Shown: one piece after another, positions 1 through 12,853 of the stretch
How positions within the stretch are numbered: the first letter of the stretch is position 1
How the letters are laid out: every line of letters starts with the position of its first letter
Origin: DATLTV01 sp035533375
GTDB taxonomy: Bacteria > Patescibacteriota > Minisyncoccia > UBA6257 > 2-01-FULL-56-20
Direction of reading: 5' to 3'
NCBI GenBank assembly: GCA_035533375.1
Contig: DATLTV010000040.1
Span: 1 to 29,319, forward strand
Length of the DNA stretch: 29,319 bases
Program-made: the position numbers and the translations under genes
Notes under the pieces: model-generated
Told to the model about the DNA's origin: nothing
The model's input: only the letters and a program-made list of their open reading frames with translations
The model's database searches: none

Positions 1-1566
1 GTGCTCCGCCGCTTCGCGCTTCAACTTCTCGATCTCATCCTTCGAAAGCGAGGTCGATGCTTCGACCTTCACCGATTGCGATTTGCCGGTCGCCTTGTCC
101 TTCGCGGAAACGTTCAGGATGCCGTTCGCATCAATGTCGAACGCAACCTCGATCTGCGGCAAACCGCGCGGCGACGGCGGAATGCCGTCCAAGATGAATC
201 GCGCGAGTGTTTTATTGTCCGCGGAAAGCGGCCGCTCGCCCTGCGTCACGTGGATTTCGACGGAAGTCTGGTTGTCGGCCGCGGTCGAGAACGTCTGCGT
301 CTTCGCCGTGGGCACGGTCGTGTTCTTCTGGATCATCGGCGTCGCCACTCCTCCCATTGTTTCAATACCCAAGGAAAGCGGTGTCACGTCCAAAAGCAAA
401 ATGTCTTTCACGTCGCCCTGGAGAATCCCGGCCTGCACCGCAGCGCCGATTGCGACCACCTCGTCCGGATTGATGCCTTTGTGTGGCTCCTTGCCGAAAA
501 GATTTTTCACGGCCTCAGCCATCGCGGGCATCCGGGTCTGCCCGCCCACAAGCACGACTTCATTTATTTCGTCCAGCTTGAATCCGGCGCCCTTCGGAGC
601 GGGGGCGGTCACGGTTTCTTTCGTGAGCATGATCGAACGATCGATATATTCCTGGACGAGCGACTCAAGTTTCGCGCGCGTCATCTTCATGAGGAAGTGC
701 TTCGGGCCATCGGCACCGGACGAAATGTAGGGAATATTGATCTCCGTCTCCATCGCGCTCGAAAGTTCGTGCTTCGCTTTTTCCGCCGCTTCCTTGAGAC
801 GCTGCACCGCCAAGGAATCCTTCGAAATATCGATGCCCTCCTGCTTTTTGTATTCAGCCACAAGATATTCCTGTATTTTTTTGTCGAAATCGTCGCCGCC
901 CAAATGCGTGTCGCCGCCGGTCGATTTCACCTCGACCGTATCGTCTCCCACCTCGAGCACGGAAATGTCGAACGTGCCGCCGCCGAAATCGTAGACGACG
1001 ATCTTTTCGTTCTTCTTCTTGTTCATGCCGTACGCCAATGCCGCGGCCGTCGGTTCGTTCACGAGACGGCTCACTTTGAGTCCCGCGATCTCGCCCGCGT
1101 TTTTCGTCGCCTGCCGTTGCGAATCGTCGAAATAGGCCGGCACCGTGATCACAGCCTCCGTCACCTTCTCGCCGAGTTTCGCTTCGGCGTCCGCCTTGAG
1201 TTTTGCCAATATAAAAGAGGAAATTTCCTCCGGCGAATACCATTTATCTCCCAGCTTCACCTCGACGCCGCCCGACGGGCTCGCTTGCATGTCGTACGAT
1301 AGCCACGCTTTGTCGCGCTGGACTTCCGGATCGGAAAATTTCCGGCCGACAAGCCGTTTCACGGAGAATACCGTATTTTTGGGATTCGTGATGGACTGCC
1401 GCTTCGCAAGCAGGCCCACAAGCCGCTCGTTTGCTTTGGACATCGCAACGATCGAAGGCGTCGTGCGGTTGCCCTCGGCGTTCTCAAGGATCTTCGGCTC
1501 GCCGCCTTCCATGACGGCCACCGCAGAATTAGTTGTTCCCAAATCGATTCCTATGATTTTTGGCAT
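1..1566 (-). CDS. dnaK: DnaK (Hsp70) molecular chaperone, 3' end cut by window edge
   Basis: ATP-dependent Hsp70 chaperone that binds exposed hydrophobic peptides with help from DnaJ and GrpE. The minus-strand frame is open for 522 residues from the ATG at 1566 to the window edge, so the C-terminal part of the substrate-binding domain and lid is missing. Seen: phosphate-1 motif IGIDLGTTNS (residues 5-14), the conserved Lys70 in VKRLVGR, the phosphate-2 region DFGGGTFD (193-200), the adenosine region VLVGGQTRMP (338-347), the interdomain linker DILLLDVTPLSLG (388-400) and the start of the beta-sandwich. No Shine-Dalgarno precedes the start, only an A/T-rich run. It follows grpE and hrcA on the same strand, as in a classic HrcA heat-shock operon; dnaJ may follow outside the window. 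A plus-strand open frame over the same stretch is an antisense artefact. Confidence 0.98.
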   Translation of the reverse strand, partial: MPKIIGIDLGTTNSAVAVMEGGEPKILENAEGNRTTPSIVAMSKANERLVGLLAKRQSITNPKNTVFSVKRLVGRKFSDPEVQRDKAWLSYDMQASPSGGVEVKLGDKWYSPEEISSFILAKLKADAEAKLGEKVTEAVITVPAYFDDSQRQATKNAGEIAGLKVSRLVNEPTAAALAYGMNKKKNEKIVVYDFGGGTFDISVLEVGDDTVEVKSTGGDTHLGGDDFDKKIQEYLVAEYKKQEGIDISKDSLAVQRLKEAAEKAKHELSSAMETEINIPYISSGADGPKHFLMKMTRAKLESLVQEYIDRSIMLTKETVTAPAPKGAGFKLDEINEVVLVGGQTRMPAMAEAVKNLFGKEPHKGINPDEVVAIGAAVQAGILQGDVKDILLLDVTPLSLGIETMGGVATPMIQKNTTVPTAKTQTFSTAADNQTSVEIHVTQGERPLSADNKTLARFILDGIPPSPRGLPQIEVAFDIDANGILNVSAKDKATGKSQSVKVEASTSLSKDEIEKLKREAAEH

Positions 1567-1584
1567 GTTTTTTATTTTTTATTT

Positions 1585-1678
1585 ATGTCGCCCCGGCGAA
1601 GGCCGGGGTCCGTGTTTTTAAATTTATGTGTATGAATATTTTTCGGAAGCACGGATCCCGGCCTTCACCGGGATGACA
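1585..1678. repeat. Pair of inverted palindromic repeats between grpE and dnaK
   Basis: Two copies of the same short element face each other. The copy at about 1588-1617 reads, on the minus strand, ACGGACCCCGGCCTTCGCC and continues as a palindrome. The copy at about 1649-1676 reads ACGGATCCCGGCCTTCACC on the plus strand and ends GGGATGAC. They belong to the GGATCCCGG...CCGGGATGAC family seen elsewhere in this window. Together they fill most of the 126-bp grpE-dnaK gap and could fold into a strong RNA structure in the polycistronic transcript. No gene is present here. Confidence 0.75.
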
Positions 1679-1702
1679 AAATGATCTGCGGATCATTTTG
1701 TC
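1675..1702 (-). other. Perfect 12-bp hairpin over the grpE stop codon
   Basis: Arms 1675-1686 and 1691-1702 are perfect reverse complements with a 4-nt loop. The right arm contains the end of grpE, including its TGA. On the minus strand the hairpin is not followed by a clear T-run, so it looks like an intercistronic stabiliser or partial attenuator rather than a full terminator. One arm merges with the tail of the palindromic repeat, which suggests the repeat insertion helped create it. Confidence 0.6.
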
Positions 1703-2196
1703 ACCTTCACCCTCGCCGGTCTTATTATTTTATCATGCAATTTATATCCCGGCTCGATTTCTTCGAGAATCGTGCCCGAAGGCTTCTCCGACTCCGCCAT
1801 CGCGACCGCTTCGGCAATCGACGGATCGAATTCGTCCCCTGCTTTCACATTGAACCGTTCGAGCCCGCGGCGCTTCAGCGTATCCTCAATCTGTGAACGG
1901 ATCATGTACACGCCTTTTTCGACCGGTCCGGCTTTCTCGAGCTGACGCAGACCCAGGTCAAAATTATCGAGCACGGAAACCAGGTCTTTCATCAAGTCTT
2001 CGTTCGCGTACTGCGCGACTTCCTGCAGATGCCTCATCTCCTCCTTTTTATAATTGATGAAGTCGGCTTTCGCGCGCTTCCAGCCGTCGAGGTATTCATC
2101 GCGCTGCTTCTTCAGCTCTTCGAACTCGCTTCCTTTTCCTTCGTCCCCGCGCAAGCGGGGATCCAGGTCTTTATTGTTATTTTTTGGTTCGTCCAT
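1693..2196 (-). CDS. grpE: GrpE nucleotide exchange factor
   Basis: Nucleotide-exchange factor that releases ADP from DnaK. The product is 167 residues, close to the usual bacterial size. Seen: a charged coiled-coil N-terminal half (FEELKKQRDEYLDGWKRAKA, about residues 25-44), then the GrpE core with FINYKKE, LVSVLDNFDLGL and IRSQIEDTLKRRGLERF, and the C-terminal beta-domain ending PGYKLHDKIIRPARVKV. Odd feature: residues 10-20 (DLDPRLRGDEG) are the translation of a palindromic repeat found in intergenic DNA of this window, so a repeat has apparently inserted in frame in the disordered N-terminus. It lies between hrcA and dnaK, with no Shine-Dalgarno visible upstream. Confidence 0.97.
   Translation of the reverse strand: MDEPKNNNKDLDPRLRGDEGKGSEFEELKKQRDEYLDGWKRAKADFINYKKEEMRHLQEVAQYANEDLMKDLVSVLDNFDLGLRQLEKAGPVEKGVYMIRSQIEDTLKRRGLERFNVKAGDEFDPSIAEAVAMAESEKPSGTILEEIEPGYKLHDKIIRPARVKVTK
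2139..2172 (-). repeat. Palindromic repeat inserted in the grpE coding sequence
   Basis: The minus strand carries GGATCCCCGCTTGCGCGGGG, with an internal stem CCCCGC-TTGC-GCGGGG, translated as DPRLRGDE. It matches the GGATCC-palindrome-GATGAC family present in several gene-free stretches here. Similar translated elements giving DPRLRGDD or DSRLRGND peptides are common in proteobacterial genomes; that comparison comes from general knowledge. Confidence 0.65.
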
Positions 2197-2204
2197 GGAT
2201 TTTA

Positions 2205-2268
2205 GAATTAAGAAATAAGAAGCAGGGAAAACACAATGAAAACCTTAATTCTTGCTTCTTACTTCTTG
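2205..2268. repeat. Imperfect inverted repeat in the hrcA-grpE gap
   Basis: AAGAAATAAGAAGCA (about 2209-2223) is mirrored by TGCTTCTTACTTCTT (about 2253-2267) with one mismatch, separated by about 29 nt. The words TTAATTCTT and CTTCTTACTTCTT recur within it. It occupies the whole gap between hrcA and grpE and resembles, in design but not in sequence, the repeated-word gaps around rplK and rpsR. Confidence 0.55.
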
Positions 2269-2271
2269 TAT

Positions 2272-2955
2272 TTATAAATTTTTAAACATTCGCACCGCTT
2301 TCCGGTAATCCATCCGCTTGGGACCGATCGCGAAAAGCAGGATCGGCCCGCCATCCGCTTCGTAGCGGCCCATCACCACGGAAAGAGTTTCGCTTTTTGT
2401 GATCGGGCTTTTCCTGCCGACAAAGACCGCGGGCGTCGCTTCGGATCGTTCAAGCGTTTTCGCGATGCGCGCAAGCCGCTCGTCGATCTCCACGAAATCG
2501 CGGACAATGGATTTCAGATCGTCGGATGCGAGCCCGTCCATCTGCTCCACGAGGCCATCGAGCCCTTCTTTATAGAGCGACCGGCGTGAAGGAGCCGTTG
2601 CAACGCTCAGAAGCCCCAATTCCTCGGCAAGCTCTTCCGCAAGGTCCGGAAGCGCGCCGCGCGCGAGCATACTGCGGAATCCGGCGAACCGTTCCGCGCG
2701 CTTTGCGCCGTCCTCGTCCTCGAGAATGCGTTCGGCGAAAAACTCGTATCCCCTGTCCGTGGGAACCCGACCGGCCGAATGGTGCGGCTGCTCCAAAAAG
2801 CCTTCGTCCGAAAGTTTTTCGAGCTCAAGCCGGATCATTGCCGGCCGGATGCCGAAATCATATTCATTGTAGAGACGGCTCGAACTCACGGGCTCACCGG
2901 ATGCGATGAAGGCCTCGATAGCCGCCTCCAATATATTCGTACCGCGTTCATCCAT
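2272..2955 (-). CDS. hrcA: HrcA heat-shock repressor (short form)
   Basis: Transcriptional repressor that normally binds CIRCE operators and whose folding depends on GroEL. The product is 227 residues from the ATG at 2955, against about 340 in typical HrcA. Seen: the N-terminal winged helix (residues 1-70) with NILEAAIEAFIASGEPVSS, the recognition region IRPAMIRLELEKLSDEGFLEQP and the signature HSAGRVPTDRGY (59-70), plus the C-terminal GPKRMDYRKAVRMFKNL. The shortening lies in the middle, where the GAF-like and inserted dimerisation regions would be. The frame stays open upstream to 3288, but that extension is low-complexity and crosses a good promoter, so ATG 2955 is preferred. First gene of hrcA-grpE-dnaK. 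Confidence 0.93.
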   Translation of the reverse strand: MDERGTNILEAAIEAFIASGEPVSSSRLYNEYDFGIRPAMIRLELEKLSDEGFLEQPHHSAGRVPTDRGYEFFAERILEDEDGAKRAERFAGFRSMLARGALPDLAEELAEELGLLSVATAPSRRSLYKEGLDGLVEQMDGLASDDLKSIVRDFVEIDERLARIAKTLERSEATPAVFVGRKSPITKSETLSVVMGRYEADGGPILLFAIGPKRMDYRKAVRMFKNL

Positions 2956-2965
2956 TTCACTCGTA

Positions 2966-2993
2966 AGTATAGCTCGATTGGCAATCGTGTCAA
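2966..2993 (-). promoter_or_regulatory. hrcA operon promoter, near-leaderless, with palindrome in spacer
   Basis: On the minus strand TTGACA (2993-2988) and TATACT (2971-2966) are separated by 16 nt. Transcription would start about 4 nt before the hrcA ATG, giving a nearly leaderless mRNA. The spacer holds the inverted repeat CGATT-GCC-AATCG (2975-2987). No classical CIRCE (TTAGCACTC-N9-GAGTGCTAA) is visible, so this palindrome is a candidate operator. The promoter is seen directly; the operator role is inference. Confidence 0.7.
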
Positions 2994-3088
2994 GGGACTG
3001 CCAATAGGCTCCGGTTTTCATTCCTGAAGAGACGGGCTCGATTACTGGTGTAATCGGCCCTGTATCTCGACTGCCTTCGCAGCCTCCC

Positions 3089-3394
3089 AGAACCCATCTC
3101 AAAAATACCGCGTAGCCGCGTTTCGCGCTCTTTTCCCGATCCCGCAAGCCCGCCCGTACCGAACGGGTACGTTCGGGCGGGGCTTGCCGAGGAAGCCGTA
3201 CCCTTGCGGTACGGCGACGAGGCGTAACGCGGCGGGGCGGGAAAAGAGCCGAAACCCTTGGGGATATGGCCGCGCTTCGCGATGCCATTGTCGCCGCGGA
3301 CTCGGCGTACCCAAGGGTACGCCTTCATCCTTGCTTCGCGGCCTCGCGAAGCGCGGCCGATATCGCGGCCCGCGGTATTTTTGAGATGGGTTCT
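3089..3394. repeat. 306-bp multi-hairpin element with perfect 24-bp terminal inverted repeats
   Basis: The ends 3089-3112 and 3371-3394 are perfect 24-bp inverted repeats (AGAACCCATCTC... and ...GAGATGGGTTCT). Inside are a perfect 12-bp inverted pair (3127-3138 with 3238-3249), a nested stem around CAAGCCCGCCCG and CGGGCGGGGCTTG, and tight hairpins GCCGTACC/GGTACGGC, GGCGTACCC/GGGTACGCC and GCTTCGCG/CGCGAAGC. No convincing protein-coding frame is present; the frames that cross it are arginine-rich read-throughs of palindromes. It resembles a MITE or a highly structured RNA or DNA element. Partial copies of the end sequence TTTTGAGAYGGG occur at 12840 and 24833. Confidence 0.7.
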
Positions 3395-3817
3395 GTAGGC
3401 GACCTTTCGCATTCAGTTTGCGGGAATACCCTGATGTTTGGATGAAGGAAAAAACAGCCCTTGTTCCAGTGAAGGCAAAAACTCGGAGGGGTCAAGTATT
3501 TCTCGGTGGGAAAGAGTTCCTGACACTGTTGTACTACGTGCGCCCCCCTTGTCTTCCCGGATCCGCCTTTGGCGAAGTCCGGGATCCATACCTTTAAAAT
3601 CATTTTTTTATCGTATGGTTCCCGGACAAATCGCTACGACGATTTTCCGGGAAGACAAAAGAGAGCGGATCCCGTTCCTCCCGCTTTGGCGGGATTCCGG
3701 GATGACAAAAAAGCGCGGGGAAAGCGCTGGATAGGAACGAAGTGACTTCCGGAAGCGTGGATCCTCGCTCGCTCCCCGCCTGCCCGCCGAAGCCTTGGCG
3801 AAGGTGGATGCGGGTGT
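3395..3817. repeat. Gene-free stretch with several GGATCC-type palindromic repeats
   Basis: No gene is supported. Repeats of the GGATCCCGG...CCGGGATGAC family occur at about 3549-3590, 3646-3711 and 3752-3812, in both orientations and with internal stems such as CCGCCTTTGGCG and TCCCGCTTTGGCGGGA. The first two are enclosed by an inverted pair, TGTCTTCCCGGA at about 3548 and CCGGGAAGACA at about 3646. At 3519-3530 the 12-mer CCTGACACTGTT matches 27124-27135. This looks like an accumulation site of small non-autonomous repeats between two operons. Confidence 0.6.
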
Positions 3818-3857
3818 GATAGATTAAAAAACGCCCTCAGGCGTTTTTTAATCTATC
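3818..3857 (-). terminator. Terminator overlapping the rplK stop codon
   Basis: Arms 3818-3835 and 3840-3857 are perfect 18-bp reverse complements around a 4-nt loop (CTCA). Each arm contains GATTAAAAAACGCC or its complement, so a U-rich 3' side exists on both strands and the terminator could act bidirectionally. The rplK TAA at 3850-3848 lies inside the stem. It separates the rpsF-ssb-rplK transcript from the repeat-rich region and implies that rplA is not co-transcribed directly after rplK. Confidence 0.88.
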
Positions 3858-4273
3858 ACTTCAATTCCCATATTCTTTGCGGTTCCTCTGATCATTCTTT
3901 CCGCTGCGTCGAGGTCTTCGGTATTGAGGTCCGCCATTTTGCGCTCGGCGATCTTTCTTACATCCGCCCTGCTCACCTTGCCTACTTTGCCGGTCAAAGG
4001 ATTCGCCGCGCCTTTTTCGACGCCGGCGGCGCGTTTCAAAAGCGCGGAAGCCGGAGGAGTTTTAAGCTTGAACGTGAAACTGCGGTCCTCGAATATCGTG
4101 ATCTCCGCGGGAACGACGTCGCCCGTCATTTCTTTCGTCGCGTCGTTGAACTTCTTGCAGAAGTCCTGGATGTTGATACCCTGCGGGCCCAAAGCCGTGC
4201 CGATCGGCGGCGCAGGGGTCGCCTTGCCGGCCTGGATCTGGATTTTTAACACTGTTTTGATTTTTTTAGCCAT
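3848..4273 (-). CDS. rplK: Large ribosomal subunit protein uL11
   Basis: Ribosomal protein L11, which binds the GTPase-associated region of 23S rRNA and forms the base of the L7/L12 stalk. At 141 residues it has the standard length. Seen: N-terminal domain with KIQIQAGKATPAPPIGTALG (proline-rich switch, about residues 10-29), GINIQDFCKKFNDAT, and the C-terminal rRNA-binding domain with TPPASALLKRAAG, KVGKVSRADVRKIAERKM and MIRGTAKNMGI. It is placed after rpsF-ssb, where rpsR is usual, and not after nusG, where rplK is usual. A repeat-rich gap precedes it and a perfect terminator overlaps its end. Confidence 0.98.
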   Translation of the reverse strand: MAKKIKTVLKIQIQAGKATPAPPIGTALGPQGINIQDFCKKFNDATKEMTGDVVPAEITIFEDRSFTFKLKTPPASALLKRAAGVEKGAANPLTGKVGKVSRADVRKIAERKMADLNTEDLDAAERMIRGTAKNMGIEVID

Positions 4274-4279
4274 ATGTTT

Positions 4280-4395
4280 AAAGCTCTTTGGCTCTTTAGC
4301 TTATTGGCTCTTTAGCAATTCGTCAAGTGAATTTACTAACGAGCTAAACGCGAGAAATCCATTATTATGATTTCGAGCGCTAAAGAGCTAGCGAG
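4280..4395. repeat. GGCTCTTTAGC-type repeated words around the ssb-rplK gap
   Basis: The left side carries AGCTCTTTGGCTCTTTAGC followed by GGCTCTTTAGC again (4281-4318). The right side carries GCGCTAAAGAGCTAGCGAGC (4377-4396) in inverted orientation. The gap is thus a long imperfect inverted repeat built from one short word. On the minus strand it forms the untranslated spacer upstream of rplK. It has no coding potential. Confidence 0.7.
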
Positions 4396-4863
4396 CTAGA
4401 ACGGAAGGTCCTCCGCCTTTACTTCCTCGCTTTCATCTATATTTATCGTGGGAATCTCTTCCGACGCCTTTCCCACGGGAGCTGCTTTGGCGCCGCCCGC
4501 GAAACCGCCTCCGCGTTGCCTCGGGCCCGCTCCTTGGGCGCGCGGCCCGAGCTGGAGCTTCTCGCAGATGATCTCGGTCGTCTTCCGCTGACCGCCGGTT
4601 TTGTCCGTCCAGCTCCGCGTCTGCAAACGCCCTTCGATGAGCACGGTCGCGCCCTTCGTAAGATATTGCGCCGCGATTTCGGCAGTTCTGCCCCAGACGA
4701 CAATATTATGGAATTCCGTTTCTTCCTGCTTTGCACCGCTCTTGTCCGTCCAAACGCGGTTCGTCGCGATGCCGAAGGAGGACACCGGCTGTCCGCCGGC
4801 CGTGGTGCGAAGCTGAGGATCCGCGGTGACCCGCCCGATGATGATAGCTTTGTTGAGGTTCAT
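4396..4863 (-). CDS. ssb: Single-stranded DNA-binding protein
   Basis: Homotetrameric single-stranded DNA-binding protein for replication and repair. 155 residues. Seen: OB fold over residues 1-105 with MNLNKAIIIGRVTADPQLR, FGIATNR, TEFHNIVVWGRTAEIAAQYL and GATVLIEGRLQTRSW; a glycine-rich linker (GGGFAGG, about 118-124); and an acidic tail ending EDLPF, the partner-protein docking tip. It lies between rpsF and rplK on the same strand, a normal place relative to rpsF. The stop codon abuts the repeated-word gap. Confidence 0.98.
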   Translation of the reverse strand: MNLNKAIIIGRVTADPQLRTTAGGQPVSSFGIATNRVWTDKSGAKQEETEFHNIVVWGRTAEIAAQYLTKGATVLIEGRLQTRSWTDKTGGQRKTTEIICEKLQLGPRAQGAGPRQRGGGFAGGAKAAPVGKASEEIPTINIDESEEVKAEDLPF

Positions 4864-4871
4864 GAGCTGGA

Positions 4872-4926
4872 TTAATTTTCAATTTAGCAATTTTCAAGAG
4901 CCGTCCGTTTTGTAAATTGAAAATTG
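4872..4926. repeat. AATTTTCAATTT inverted repeat in the rpsF-ssb gap
   Basis: TAATTTTCAATTTA (4873-4886) is mirrored by TAAATTGAAAATT (4913-4925), with a further AATTTTCAA word between. The repeat fills the 67-bp gap between rpsF and ssb. It is another case of an intercistronic gap built from its own private short word. Confidence 0.55.
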
Positions 4927-4930
4927 AAAA

Positions 4931-5386
4931 TTATTGTAATATCTCCTCTATCTTTTTTTCGAGCGCTTCGTTGCTGAGCGCCGGTTTTCTCATGGGTGCA
5001 GGCGCGGCATCGCTCACGGCCGGCGCGCGGCGCGGCGCTGAGGACATCGGACGGCGCGGGCGCACCCCTGCCGCTTCCGCCGCACGCACGCTCTCGGTCT
5101 CGATTTTCATAATCATGGTGCGCAAAACGCGCGCTTCCGTGCGCAGGTCTTTTTCGAGCTGCTTTACGTCCTGCGGCGCGGCCTCAACCTCGAAAAAACC
5201 GAAGTACGCTTGCGTCGCATGTTCCACCGGATAAGCAAGCTGGATTTTCTTCAACTGCCCTTCCTTGCGGACCAGGACGCCGTGCTGCGAAAAAAGCCGC
5301 GCGAAATCTTTCGCCGCTTCTTCTTCCTTCACGAGAAACGCTATCTCGTAAGGCCGCTTTTCCTTCTGTTCCGCGTCTTGTGGCAT
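4931..5386 (-). CDS. rpsF: Small ribosomal subunit protein bS6
   Basis: Ribosomal protein S6, which normally pairs with bS18 on the 30S platform. 151 residues from the ATG at 5386; the frame extends 12 codons further, but that extension covers a candidate promoter. Seen: ferredoxin-like fold with PYEIAFLVKEEEAAKDFARLF, KKIQLAYPVEHATQAYFGFFEVEA and QLEKDLRTEARVLRTMIMKI, then a proline/arginine/alanine-rich C-terminal extension (about residues 100-151), probably disordered. A weak promoter TTGCGG-N17-TAAACT lies just upstream, so initiation may be near-leaderless. First gene of rpsF-ssb-rplK; its usual partner rpsR is instead downstream of nusG. Confidence 0.94.
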   Translation of the reverse strand: MPQDAEQKEKRPYEIAFLVKEEEAAKDFARLFSQHGVLVRKEGQLKKIQLAYPVEHATQAYFGFFEVEAAPQDVKQLEKDLRTEARVLRTMIMKIETESVRAAEAAGVRPRRPMSSAPRRAPAVSDAAPAPMRKPALSNEALEKKIEEILQ

Positions 5387-5426
5387 GGTTATGAGTTTAC
5401 TATGGGGAACGGTTTTCCGCAAGTCC

Positions 5427-5481
5427 CGCCGATCGGATGTCGGACGCGCCGATCGGAGACCGTCCCCGGATCTTGATCCGG
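5427..5481. repeat. Short repeats between rpoBC and rpsF
   Basis: The 11-mer CGCCGATCGGA or a close form is repeated directly at about 5427-5437 and 5448-5458. It is followed by the perfect inverted repeat CCGGATC-TT-GATCCGG (5466-5481). The hairpin is related to the GGATCC palindrome family of this window. No gene is present. Confidence 0.5.
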
Positions 5482-5543
5482 CAATACAATCATAGCAGAC
5501 AGGGATAAAATAAACCTAAAGAAAAAATAAAGCACGGATAAAA

Positions 5544-5573
5544 CGCGAACAGCCACCGGAGTGGCTGTTCGCG
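5544..5573 (-). terminator. rpoBC terminator
   Basis: Perfect 13-bp stem (5544-5556 with 5561-5573) around a CGGA loop, located 27 nt beyond the rpoBC stop on the minus strand. It is followed by GTTTTATCC and a later T-rich run (TTTATTTTTTC). It separates the polymerase gene from rpsF. Confidence 0.8.
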
Positions 5574-5599
5574 CGCTAAACGAAAACATTCGGTGCCCG

Positions 5600-12331
<6,732 letters not shown>

Positions 12332-12598
12332 TTAATGTAAAATTAATTTTTGTTTTTTATAAAAGCTCGGGAACCTCCGCCTTCGACTCCGCCGCTCGCA
12401 CCACGCGGGGATTGCATCCGATAAAAACCGTCAGCATAAAAATCGTCGCGTTTCGCGTGAAACGCGCGTAATGACTTCATTTTTATTTTATTTTTTCTTT
12501 AAAAACATTTAATGTAACCCGTTTACAATATGAAAAACAACGAAGCGCGGAAGAACAAGGCAAAACCCCTTATTGCGAAGGGGCGTGGTTTTTGCCGA
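12332..12598 (-). promoter_or_regulatory. rpoBC 5' leader with terminal stem-loop and duplicated start region
   Basis: About 270 nt without a supported gene. At the 5' end the minus strand folds as GGCAAAA-n6-CCCCTT-CGCAAT-AAGGGG-TTTTGCC (12596-12559), a few nt from the predicted transcription start. The 12-mer TTACATTAAATG occurs twice on the minus strand: at 12340-12329, where it contains the rpoBC start codon, and at 12517-12506. The second copy opens a six-codon frame MFLKKK (12508-12488). A protective 5' stem-loop or autoregulatory leader is plausible but unproven. Confidence 0.45.
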
Positions 12599-12606
12599 TT
12601 AAAGGA

Positions 12607-12637
12607 ATTGTAGCACACTACCCCCCGTGTCCGTCAA
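12607..12637 (-). promoter_or_regulatory. Candidate rpoBC promoter
   Basis: On the minus strand TTGACG (12637-12632) and TACAAT (12612-12607) are 19 nt apart, longer than the ideal 17. Transcription would start near 12600. This is the best sigma-70-type match upstream of rpoBC. Confidence 0.5.
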
Positions 12638-12853
12638 GCCCCGGGATATCCTTGATTTTAAAGGGTTAATAGAATCAACAAGACCCGCTTGACAGCTGGA
12701 GGGATGCCGCCCCCGAAACCCACGCGAATGCGAGGAGGCATCCCGATAAGAATCAGCGCTCCAAGCAATAGTTTTTTTTCGGCTCATGATATCATAACGC
12801 GGATAATAATTGCGATAGAACGGCGGAAGGGGCTTTCGCTTTTGAGACGGGTT
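12638..12853. other. Gene-free stretch between the flavin reductase and the rpoBC promoter
   Basis: No gene is supported. It contains the inverted repeat GGGATGCC (12701-12708) / GGCATCCC (12737-12744) with a 28-nt spacer, and an isolated TTGACA on the plus strand (12689) with no matching -10 and no gene after it. At 12840-12855 TTTTGAGACGGGTTCT nearly matches the end of the 306-bp hairpin element at 3089-3394. Confidence 0.4.

Noticed and set aside
1..1302. Plus-strand open frame of 433 codons at the left edge
   Set aside because: Antisense to DnaK, which has all family motifs on the minus strand.
2956..3288. Extended HrcA start giving 338 residues
   Set aside because: The extra N-terminus is translated hairpin element and promoter DNA; the winged-helix domain starts at the ATG at 2955.
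3184..3384. Small frames crossing the 306-bp element
   Set aside because: Arg/Gly-rich translations of palindromes in all frames; no coding signal.
12599..12787. Minus-strand frame of 62 codons upstream of rpoBC
   Set aside because: It spans the predicted rpoBC promoter and a hairpin, with no recognisable protein features.
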